A stretch of DNA of 47,005 nucleotides from assembly GCA_902595425.1 (NCBI GenBank), contig CACJPV010000004.1, forward strand, positions 1 to 47,005, read 5' to 3'. Shown here in pieces: positions 40,729 through 47,005 of this stretch. A program made the position numbers and the translations under genes. Origin of the DNA: an uncultured Alphaproteobacteria bacterium. Lineage in GTDB: Bacteria; Pseudomonadota; Alphaproteobacteria; HIMB59; GCA-002718135. Each line of letters starts with the position of its first letter. Positions within the stretch are counted from its first letter, which is position 1. The notes under the pieces are model-generated. The model was not told where the DNA came from. It searched no databases and was given only the letters and a program-made list of their open reading frames with translations.

Positions 40729-41793
40729 ATGGCAATTATATCACTAAGACAGCTTTTAGATCACGCTGCTGAAAATAATTATGGTGTACCAGCTTTTAAC
40801 GTTAATAATTTAGAGCAAATTAGAGCAATTATGGAAGGTGCAAAAGAGGTTAACAGCCCTGTAATTGTTCAAGCATCCGCTGGAGCAAGAAAATATGCAG
40901 GCCCAAGATTTATTAAAAGTATGATGGAGGCTGCAGTTGAAGAGTTTCCTGAAATCCCTATTGTAATGCATCAAGATCATGGAGGATCACCTAAAGATTG
41001 TAAAGTATGTATAGATCTTGGTTTTAGTTCAGTTATGATGGATGGATCATTATTGGAAGACCAAAAAACGCCTTCTGACTTTAGATACAATGTTAAAGTT
41101 ACAAAAGAAACTGTTGATATGGCTCATGGTTTAGGTGTTTCTGTCGAAGGTGAGTTAGGTTGTTTAGGTTCTCTTGAAACCGGTATGGGTGAAAAAGAAG
41201 ATGGTGTTGGAGCTGAAGGGGTTTTATCACATGAGCAATTATTAACAGATCCGGATGAAGCAGCTGAATTTGTAAAATCTACAAACGTAGATGCTCTTGC
41301 AATTGCGATTGGAACAAGCCATGGTGCGTATAAATTTTCAAGACCTCCATCAGGTGATATTTTAGCAATTGAGAGAATAAGAGAAATAAATAGTAAATTG
41401 CCAAACACACATTTAGTTATGCATGGCTCCTCATCTGTGCCTCAGGATTTAATTAAAGTGATCAACGAAAACGGTGGCAAAATTAAAGAAACGTATGGTG
41501 TTCCAGTCTCAGAAATACAAGAAGGTATTAAGCACGGTGTTAGAAAAATAAATATTGATACAGATTTAAGGCTTGCTTCTACTGCCGCTATAAGAAAACA
41601 TTTTACCAATGACCCCGCTCAATTTGATCCGAGAAAATACCTCCTTGATTCAAAAGAGTGGATGAAAAAAATTGTAACTGCACGTCTAACTGAGTTTGGG
41701 TGTGCTGAAAATGCTTCTAAGATTAAACCAATTCCACTTGCAAATATTGCCTCTAAATATAGTTCTGGTGAACTTTCACCATCAGTAAACTAA
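40729..41793 (+). CDS. fba: Class II fructose-bisphosphate aldolase
   Basis: This 354-residue zinc-dependent aldolase splits fructose 1,6-bisphosphate into two trioses, or runs in reverse for gluconeogenesis. It matches the CbbA-type subgroup: [59 protein letters not shown] and [20 protein letters not shown]. Zinc ligands are in HQDHG, GTSHG and VMHG. Its place inside a sugar transporter operon suggests it serves the same catabolic route. Other related aldolases exist, but the motifs favour ordinary FBP. Confidence 0.93.
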   Translation: MAIISLRQLLDHAAENNYGVPAFNVNNLEQIRAIMEGAKEVNSPVIVQASAGARKYAGPRFIKSMMEAAVEEFPEIPIVMHQDHGGSPKDCKVCIDLGFSSVMMDGSLLEDQKTPSDFRYNVKVTKETVDMAHGLGVSVEGELGCLGSLETGMGEKEDGVGAEGVLSHEQLLTDPDEAAEFVKSTNVDALAIAIGTSHGAYKFSRPPSGDILAIERIREINSKLPNTHLVMHGSSSVPQDLIKVINENGGKIKETYGVPVSEIQEGIKHGVRKINIDTDLRLASTAAIRKHFTNDPAQFDPRKYLLDSKEWMKKIVTARLTEFGCAENASKIKPIPLANIASKYSSGELSPSVN

Positions 41794-42833
41794 TGAATAA
41801 AATACGTTGGGGTATTATTGGTCCTGGTGCAATTGCCCACAACTTTGCTGACGCCTTGAAACAGTCCTATTCTGGAGAATTATTAGCGATTGCCAGCAGA
41901 ACCAGTACCAGATTAGAAGATTTTGGAAATAAATACAATATAAATAAAGAATTTAGATTTAACGATTATGATCAGTTGCTTGATAATGAAAATATAGATG
42001 CAGTATATATTTCAACACCACATGTTTTTCATGCTGAATTAAGTATTAAAGCGGCTGGTAAAGGTAAACATATACTTTGTGAAAAACCAGGAGCTGTAAA
42101 TTTTAAACAAACTTTTAAAGTTATGGAAAAAGTAAAAGAAGCCGGAGTGTTTTATAAAGAAGGTTTTATGTACCGATGTCACCCACAAATACCAGCATTA
42201 ATAAATTTGATTAAAAATAAAACCATAGGGAGTGTTAATTCAATTACTTCTTCTTTTGGATTTGACATGCAAAAAGTTATTCCGGATCACCGACTTTTTA
42301 ACAAGAGTCTTGCTGGAGGATCTATTCTAGATGTTGGATTATATCCAGTATCTCTTTCAAGAATGATTGCAGGAGCAGCTTTAGGAAAAAAATTTATTAA
42401 TCCCTCTTCAATTTCAGCAGAGGGAAGAATAGGGGATACTGATGTTGATGAATTAGCTTCAGCAAAACTTTTTTTTGAAAACAATATAACGGCAGACATA
42501 TCAACATCCATAATGCAAAATATGGATAATAATGCAGTCATCGAAGGAGAAAATGGAAAAATTATTGTTGATGATCCATGGATGCCAGGAAGGGATGGTG
42601 GTCCTTATGATACAAAAATTAGAGTAATAACTAATAGTGGTGAAAAAGTTGAGGAGTTTAAAGGTCCAGAACATCTTTTTTTCTTTGAGGCTGAGCTTGC
42701 TTCTCAAACTATTTTAAAACAACGTACAGAAGTTCCATATCCAGGCATGACATGGGATGATAGTCTTGGTAACATTAAAGTTCTTGATATGTGGAGAGAA
42801 GAAATTGGTTATAATTTAGAGGAGGATAATTAA
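41793..42833 (+). CDS. Gfo/Idh/MocA family oxidoreductase
   Basis: The 346-residue NAD(P)-dependent oxidoreductase has the Rossmann start WGIIGPGAIAHNFADAL, the ILCEKPGA motif with the catalytic Lys near residue 97, and GGSILDVGLYPVSL, where Tyr stands where many relatives have His. The sequence leans toward the glucose-fructose oxidoreductase/dihydrodiol dehydrogenase branch. Likely substrates are sugars or keto-sugars. It overlaps the aldolase stop as TAATG and is followed within one base by the aldo/keto reductase, so three enzymes and the transporter appear to be one operon. Confidence 0.9.
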   Translation: MNKIRWGIIGPGAIAHNFADALKQSYSGELLAIASRTSTRLEDFGNKYNINKEFRFNDYDQLLDNENIDAVYISTPHVFHAELSIKAAGKGKHILCEKPGAVNFKQTFKVMEKVKEAGVFYKEGFMYRCHPQIPALINLIKNKTIGSVNSITSSFGFDMQKVIPDHRLFNKSLAGGSILDVGLYPVSLSRMIAGAALGKKFINPSSISAEGRIGDTDVDELASAKLFFENNITADISTSIMQNMDNNAVIEGENGKIIVDDPWMPGRDGGPYDTKIRVITNSGEKVEEFKGPEHLFFFEAELASQTILKQRTEVPYPGMTWDDSLGNIKVLDMWREEIGYNLEEDN

Positions 42834-42834
42834 T

Positions 42835-43797
42835 ATGCAGTACGACTCAATTGATGGTCTTGATAAAAAAATATCAAAATTAATAATGGGCAATGACAAT
42901 CAAATATACTTTGATGAAGCTGCTAAATTATGGGATCATTGGATTGAGGTGGGAGGAAATGCATTTGATAATGCCCATATTTATGGCCAAGGATCTATGG
43001 AGAAACTTTTGGGAAACTGGCATAGAAAAAGAGATAATTTAAAAGATCTTGTTATTATTGCAAAGGGTGCTCATACACCTAATTGTGATCCAAAAAGTAT
43101 TACATCTCAACTAACAGAGTCTTTGGATAGATTGCAAACTGAAACTGCAGATATTTATATAATGCATCGCGATAATAATGAAATTCCTGTTGATGAATTT
43201 ATTGATGTTTTAAATGAAGAAAAAAATAATGGTAGAATAAAGATATTTGGTGGTTCCAATTGGACATTAAGCCGTTTTAAAGAAGCTAACAATTGGGCTG
43301 AAGAAAATAATAAAGTTAAATTTAGTATACTCAATAACAATTTGGCTTTATGTAAAATGGTTAAGCCTTTATGGGATGGATGTATATCATCTAATGACCA
43401 AGAAATTCTAACATATTTAGAGTCTACTAAAACAGCACATTTATCTTGGTCAAGTCAAGGTAGGGGATACTTTCTTCCAGATGAAATTACACAACAAATT
43501 GAAGACAAAATAACAAAGGATGAATCTGCATGGCGACAACCAGGTGAACATTCAAGTGGCCCACTTAGTTGTTTTGATAGTGAAGATAATAGAGAGAGAA
43601 AATCAAGAGTAATTGATCTTGCTAAAAAACAAAATACTGACTCGCAGAATATTGCTGGTGCTTGGCCACTTAATCTTAATTTTCCATCTTTTGCACTTAT
43701 AGGCCCAAGGATTATTTCTGAGATAGACTCAAGTTTGAAAAATCTTGATGTTAATTTAACTAAAGAGCAAGTGGATTGGTTAAATTTAAAATCTTAA
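42835..43797 (+). CDS. Aldo/keto reductase
   Basis: The 320-residue (beta/alpha)8 oxidoreductase keeps the family tetrad: Asp45 and Tyr50 in AFDNAHIYG, Lys77 in IIAKGAH and His111 in IYIMHRD. Members interconvert aldehydes or ketones and alcohols with NADPH or NADH. With the Gfo/Idh enzyme beside it, oxidation and reduction of an imported sugar or polyol is plausible. Its stop overlaps the convergent LacI gene stop in TTAA at 43794-43797. Confidence 0.9.
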   Translation: MQYDSIDGLDKKISKLIMGNDNQIYFDEAAKLWDHWIEVGGNAFDNAHIYGQGSMEKLLGNWHRKRDNLKDLVIIAKGAHTPNCDPKSITSQLTESLDRLQTETADIYIMHRDNNEIPVDEFIDVLNEEKNNGRIKIFGGSNWTLSRFKEANNWAEENNKVKFSILNNNLALCKMVKPLWDGCISSNDQEILTYLESTKTAHLSWSSQGRGYFLPDEITQQIEDKITKDESAWRQPGEHSSGPLSCFDSEDNRERKSRVIDLAKKQNTDSQNIAGAWPLNLNFPSFALIGPRIISEIDSSLKNLDVNLTKEQVDWLNLKS

Positions 43798-44819
43798 GAT
43801 ACTCTTCCATCACTTTTTCCCTTATTTAATATTGGTTTAATTAATTTAGACAGATTTTTAGGTTTTTCTCCCTGATCTAATTGTTCTAACATTTTTATTG
43901 CCATTTTACCCATTTCAGCCAATGGATGACTAATATATGTTACATTTTGTGAACTCAGATAATTATCTTGATCATTATATCCTACAACTGATATGTCCTT
44001 AGCTATAACAAGACCTCTTCTTTGACACTCTTGAAGACATCCAATAAAATATTTATCTAATGAACAAATGATTGCTGTTGGTGGATCTTTTAAATCAAGC
44101 AATTTTTTTGATAAACTTATTCCAGTAACGGTGGCGTGGTCAAGAGACTCGTGATAATATTTTGAATTAAGTTTGATATTTTTATTTTTGTGAAATTCTT
44201 CGTAGGCTTTTTTTCTTTGATAGCCATAATTAAAGCTTTGGTGAACATTAAGAAAACCAATCTTTCGATGACCAAAATCATATAATCTTTGCATTAAAAT
44301 TTCTACACTTTTTTCATTATCTAGATCTATCCAGGCATAATTGTCTTTTGATGAAGACCTTCCCCAAGTAACGAAATTAATTTTATTTTTTTTTAGAAAA
44401 TCTATTCTTTTGTCATTTTTCTTAATACGATAGAATACAAATTTATCGACAAGATCTGCATCTATTAATTTTTGATAATAATTAAATTCATCTTTTTCAT
44501 TTGTAAAAAACTTAAAAATTAATTCTGTTGGTTTATCTTTTACACCAATTGTTAATCCAGCAAGAAATTCCATCAAAACATAATCTTGTGCTTTTCTATC
44601 TATTGTAGTTATAAAAGCAATTGTATCTGGTTTCTGTGATGCTAATCTTCGCGCATTTAGATTTGGATAGTAATTATATTTCTGAGCTGCTTTAAAAATT
44701 TTTTCTTTGGTTCTGACTGAAATATTTGAATGACCATTTAACGCTCTAGAAATAGAAGTTACGGATACACCAATTTTTTTCGCTAAATCAGTAATTTTTA
44801 TTCTTTTGATAGTCATCAT
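43794..44819 (-). CDS. LacI/GalR-family transcriptional repressor
   Basis: This 341-residue regulator has an N-terminal helix-turn-helix (ITDLAKKIGVSVTSISRALN, residues about 8-27, with the hinge near YNYYPNLNARRLASQ) and a periplasmic-binding-protein-like effector domain. A conserved aspartate appears in the DISVVGYND block. It probably binds a sugar or sugar-phosphate and represses the neighbouring genes. It diverges from the 44943 operon with 123 bases between starts, in which an operator-like palindrome lies. Two adjacent ATG codons (44819 and 44816) are possible starts. Confidence 0.93.
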   Translation of the reverse strand: MMTIKRIKITDLAKKIGVSVTSISRALNGHSNISVRTKEKIFKAAQKYNYYPNLNARRLASQKPDTIAFITTIDRKAQDYVLMEFLAGLTIGVKDKPTELIFKFFTNEKDEFNYYQKLIDADLVDKFVFYRIKKNDKRIDFLKKNKINFVTWGRSSSKDNYAWIDLDNEKSVEILMQRLYDFGHRKIGFLNVHQSFNYGYQRKKAYEEFHKNKNIKLNSKYYHESLDHATVTGISLSKKLLDLKDPPTAIICSLDKYFIGCLQECQRRGLVIAKDISVVGYNDQDNYLSSQNVTYISHPLAEMGKMAIKMLEQLDQGEKPKNLSKLIKPILNKGKSDGRVS

Positions 44820-44865
44820 TTAAATATTTTTTATAGACATTATTGAAAATAATCAACAAATTCAA

Positions 44866-44893
44866 TTGACAAGTAAAACGTTTCACTAAAAGA
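44866..44893 (+). promoter_or_regulatory. Promoter of the isomerase/oxidoreductase operon
   Basis: A perfect TTGACA (44866-44871) is followed after a 17-base spacer by AAAGAT (44889-44894 region), a weak -10. Transcription would start around 44900, with a G-run (44935-44940) as ribosome-binding site three bases before the ATG at 44943. The spacer contains the operator at 44872-44887. Confidence 0.5.
44872..44887. promoter_or_regulatory. LacI-family operator
   Basis: The 16-base sequence AGTAAAACGTTTCACT is a palindrome centred on CG with one mismatched pair, close to the LacI-family consensus half-site TGAAACG. It lies inside the promoter spacer, a classic repression position, next to the LacI-type gene. 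Binding by that repressor is inference. Confidence 0.65.
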
Positions 44894-44942
44894 TACCATT
44901 TCTAATATTCAAATTAAAAAAAATTTTTTATATAGGGGGGAT

Positions 44943-45716
44943 ATGAACAAGAATAATATTTCAATTCAATTATATACTACAAGACATTTTAAACCTTATG
45001 AGCCAATATTAGATTTTTTTTCTAAGACAGGAATTAGAAATATTGAATTATTTGGTCTAGAGTCAATTGATATAGATCATTTTCAAAATATGATGAGTGC
45101 GTCAAATATTTCTGCAAAATCAACCCATGTTAGTTTTGAAGCATTAGAAAATTCTCAAAGCATAATTGAGAAAGCAAAAAAATTAAAAATTAAACATGTA
45201 ATAGTACCTGCTCCACCAGCTAGAAAAAATGCAGAATTTAAAAATACTTTTGATATGAATGAGGAGGAATGGACAACATTTGGAAAAAACTTATCCCAAC
45301 ATGTAAAAAAATTTGAAGATGCAGGATTAACACTTGGTTATCACAATCATTCCTATGAGTTTATGGCACTTCCAAGTGGAAAATTACCAATTGAATGCAT
45401 GATGGAACATAATGAATATTTAAAGTTTGAAATTGATCTTGGTTGGACTGTTGCAGGAGGGGCTGACCCAAAGGTATGGATAGAAAAATATTCTGAGAAA
45501 ATAATAGCTTGTCATTTAAAAGATTTTTTTAATAAAGAAAAAGACATGTTAGATCATGGCAATCAATCTGCAGTGGGAGATGGATTTATTGACTGGAAAG
45601 CACTTCTAGATAGTATTAGTCAAACTAAATGTGAGTTATATATATTAGAGCATGATGATCCCAAAGATTATAAAGAATATACCAAAAGATCTTTAGATAA
45701 TTTAGGAAAATTATAG
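44943..45716 (+). CDS. Sugar phosphate isomerase/epimerase (AP-endonuclease-2 TIM barrel)
   Basis: The 257-residue protein is a xylose-isomerase-like TIM barrel. Probable metal ligands are in LGYHNHSYEF, EIDLGWTVAGG, ACHLKDF and YILEHDDP, and VGDGFIDWKALL is typical of IolE/sugar isomerase-epimerase relatives. Members include inositol dehydratase, ketose epimerases, and enzymes that cleave 3-keto-glycosides. It starts directly behind a run of six Gs and is followed one base later by a second Gfo/Idh enzyme, a pairing often found in sugar and polyol catabolism. Confidence 0.88.
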   Translation: MNKNNISIQLYTTRHFKPYEPILDFFSKTGIRNIELFGLESIDIDHFQNMMSASNISAKSTHVSFEALENSQSIIEKAKKLKIKHVIVPAPPARKNAEFKNTFDMNEEEWTTFGKNLSQHVKKFEDAGLTLGYHNHSYEFMALPSGKLPIECMMEHNEYLKFEIDLGWTVAGGADPKVWIEKYSEKIIACHLKDFFNKEKDMLDHGNQSAVGDGFIDWKALLDSISQTKCELYILEHDDPKDYKEYTKRSLDNLGKL

Positions 45717-45717
45717 A

Positions 45718-46842
45718 ATGAAAGTCGGAATAATTGGGTGTGGAAACATCTCAGAGACATATTTTAACTGTCAAAAAATATTCAATAACTTTGAAATAAT
45801 TGCTTGCGCAGATATAAATACAGAATTTGCAAATGAAAGTGCTGAAAAGTTTAACATAAAGGCTCAAAGTGTTGATGATATTTTATCAAACAAAGATATT
45901 GATTTAATTATTAATCTTACAATTCCATCTGCACATAAGGAAATTATTATAAATTCTTTAAAGGCTGGTAAGCACTGTTTTAGTGAAAAACCTCTAGCAA
46001 TGAATACGAAAGAAGGTTTGGATATTTTAAAGATAAGTAATGAAAAAAACCTTTATGTTGGATGTGCTCCCGATACCTTTCTTGGTTCGGCAGGGCAAAA
46101 CGCGAGAAAGTTGATTGAGGAAAATAAAATAGGAAAAATTGTTTTAGGAACCTTTAATCTCATGTCACATGGTATGGAGCATTGGCATCCTAATCCTGAT
46201 TTCTTTTTTAAACCTGGGGCAGGGCCTGTATTCGATCTAGGTGTTTATTACATAACTCAATTAATTAATTTGATTGGACCTATTAAATCAATTAGTTCAA
46301 TTAGTGGCACAGCAACACCAGAGAGAACAATCACCAGTGAGCCAAGAAATGGAGAAAAAATAATTGTTGAAACACCAACAACTTTAATGGGATCTCTTGA
46401 GTTTCACAATAGTGCTAAAATCCAGTTCTTTTGTTCCTGGGATGTTTGGAAGCACAAACATTCTACAATTGAACTTTATGGATTAGAAGGCTCAATGATT
46501 GTTCCTGACCCCAATTTTTTTAGCGGAGATATTTTAATTTCAAATAAAGAACAAGATTGGCAAACAATCAATAATGATAGTATGCTTTTAGGTATTCCAA
46601 ATAAAACTGACAATGATGGGTCTAAAATAGCCAATTATCGAGGCATAGGATTATCAGATATGATTGATGCTATAAATAATCAAAGACAAGCTAGATGTTC
46701 TCTTGATTTAGCAATGCATGTGTTAGAGGTTATGGAAGGAATAATTACATCATCAGAGCTTAACGAAGTTTATTATTTGAAATCTAAACCTAACCAGCCA
46801 AAATTTTTGGATGAAACTGAAATAGAAAAATTAAAAGTTTAA
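45718..46842 (+). CDS. Gfo/Idh/MocA family oxidoreductase (second copy)
   Basis: This 374-residue enzyme has KVGIIGCGNISETYFNC at its N-terminus, CFSEKPLAM with the catalytic Lys, and an HGMEHWHPNPDFFFKPGAGP block followed by VFDLGVYYITQL, where Tyr replaces His in the usual position. That block is typical of a subfamily paired with sugar isomerase/epimerase TIM barrels. It is one base downstream of such a gene and so probably acts on the same substrate. It differs clearly from the 41793 enzyme in sequence, so the two copies are not a recent duplication. Confidence 0.9.
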   Translation: MKVGIIGCGNISETYFNCQKIFNNFEIIACADINTEFANESAEKFNIKAQSVDDILSNKDIDLIINLTIPSAHKEIIINSLKAGKHCFSEKPLAMNTKEGLDILKISNEKNLYVGCAPDTFLGSAGQNARKLIEENKIGKIVLGTFNLMSHGMEHWHPNPDFFFKPGAGPVFDLGVYYITQLINLIGPIKSISSISGTATPERTITSEPRNGEKIIVETPTTLMGSLEFHNSAKIQFFCSWDVWKHKHSTIELYGLEGSMIVPDPNFFSGDILISNKEQDWQTINNDSMLLGIPNKTDNDGSKIANYRGIGLSDMIDAINNQRQARCSLDLAMHVLEVMEGIITSSELNEVYYLKSKPNQPKFLDETEIEKLKV

Positions 46843-46844
46843 CT

Positions 46845-47005
46845 CTAATTTAATAATTTTGAATAACTCAAATCATTTTGAGCTATTAATTTTTCGTTAA
46901 ATTTCTCTAAATTGTAATCAACTGTTTTTAACATCGAATTAAATTCAGATCTCTTAGTCACAACTAGTGAAATATCAGCTACCAATAGATCAATAACAAA
47001 GTATC
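46845..47005 (-). CDS. 3' end of an unidentified minus-strand gene
   Basis: An open frame enters from the window edge on the minus strand and ends at TAG 46847-46845. The visible 52 residues begin YFVIDLLVADISLVVTKRSE and end in a charged helical tail SYSKLLN. It ends two bases after the convergent Gfo/Idh stop, matching the tight packing elsewhere. Too little is visible to name it, and a hydrophobic opening may be part of a membrane segment. Confidence 0.55.
   Translation of the reverse strand, partial: YFVIDLLVADISLVVTKRSEFNSMLKTVDYNLEKFNEKLIAQNDLSYSKLLN

Noticed and set aside
46865..46884. Hairpin CTCAAA/TTTGAG after the second Gfo/Idh gene
   Set aside because: Only six base pairs with a weak T-run, and it lies in the coding end of the minus-strand gene; too weak for a terminator call.
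1..47005. CRISPR arrays, insertion sequences, prophage or toxin-antitoxin genes
   Set aside because: No regularly spaced repeats, transposase, phage or toxin-antitoxin motifs were seen on either strand.

Overview
The window is a dense, very AT-rich stretch of a bacterial chromosome with almost no non-coding DNA. Gene order and families point to a streamlined marine alphaproteobacterium. The evidence is the aroK/accA/secA/argJ block, the DUF1178-ubiG-lysC block, ispG-hisS-prfA-prmC-DUF4167, the carAB-greA and yqeY-dnaG-rpoD pair, an NDUFAF5-like methyltransferase and an ELM1-family protein. Low GC, overlapping genes and a CUT1 sugar transporter fit a SAR11-like or HIMB59/AEGEAN-169-like lineage. 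That placement is inferred from gene content and order and was not tested by phylogeny.

Positions 1 to about 35,950 are housekeeping genes. The first part holds shikimate kinase, then a small membrane protein, a secreted 598-residue protein of unknown function and accA in one chain, followed by secA and argJ. Next come an NDUFAF5-type methyltransferase, two small proteins, ubiG, lysC, rodZ, ispG, hisS, prfA, prmC and DUF4167. A minus-strand trio (M23 peptidase, flavin reductase, GNAT) precedes tRNA-Val(GAC). Then come a DUF2177 membrane protein, ispA, guaC, a signal-peptide-less gamma-glutamyltransferase homologue, a 41-residue L36 protein and a minus-strand operon carA-carB-greA-ELM1-2OG oxygenase-trxB. 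The divergent yqeY-dnaG-rpoD-MBL operon closes the section. RpoD carries a striking lysine-rich N-terminal tail. Neighbouring genes are packed by ATGA, TTGA and TAATG overlaps, and convergent pairs often share or abut their stop codons.

Positions 35,957 to 46,842 form an accessory carbohydrate region around a CAT-anticodon tRNA. A GH4 (MelA/AglA-type) glycosidase points away from an operon of sugar-binding protein, two CUT1 permeases, class II fructose-bisphosphate aldolase, a Gfo/Idh/MocA oxidoreductase and an aldo/keto reductase. A convergent LacI-type repressor follows, and divergent from it is a second pair: an AP-endonuclease-2-type sugar isomerase/epimerase and another Gfo/Idh/MocA enzyme. 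A near-perfect LacI-type operator sits between a TTGACA -35 and the presumed -10 of that second operon. A 24-nt perfect palindrome separates the binding-protein gene from the permeases, and no transporter ATPase gene is present. I read the region as uptake plus redox-based breakdown of an unidentified sugar or glycoside. It is the best candidate here for an uncharacterised pathway. The last 160 bases hold the 3' end of an unidentified minus-strand gene.

I saw no CRISPR array, insertion sequence, prophage gene, rRNA or replication origin, and no gene-free stretch longer than about 180 bases.
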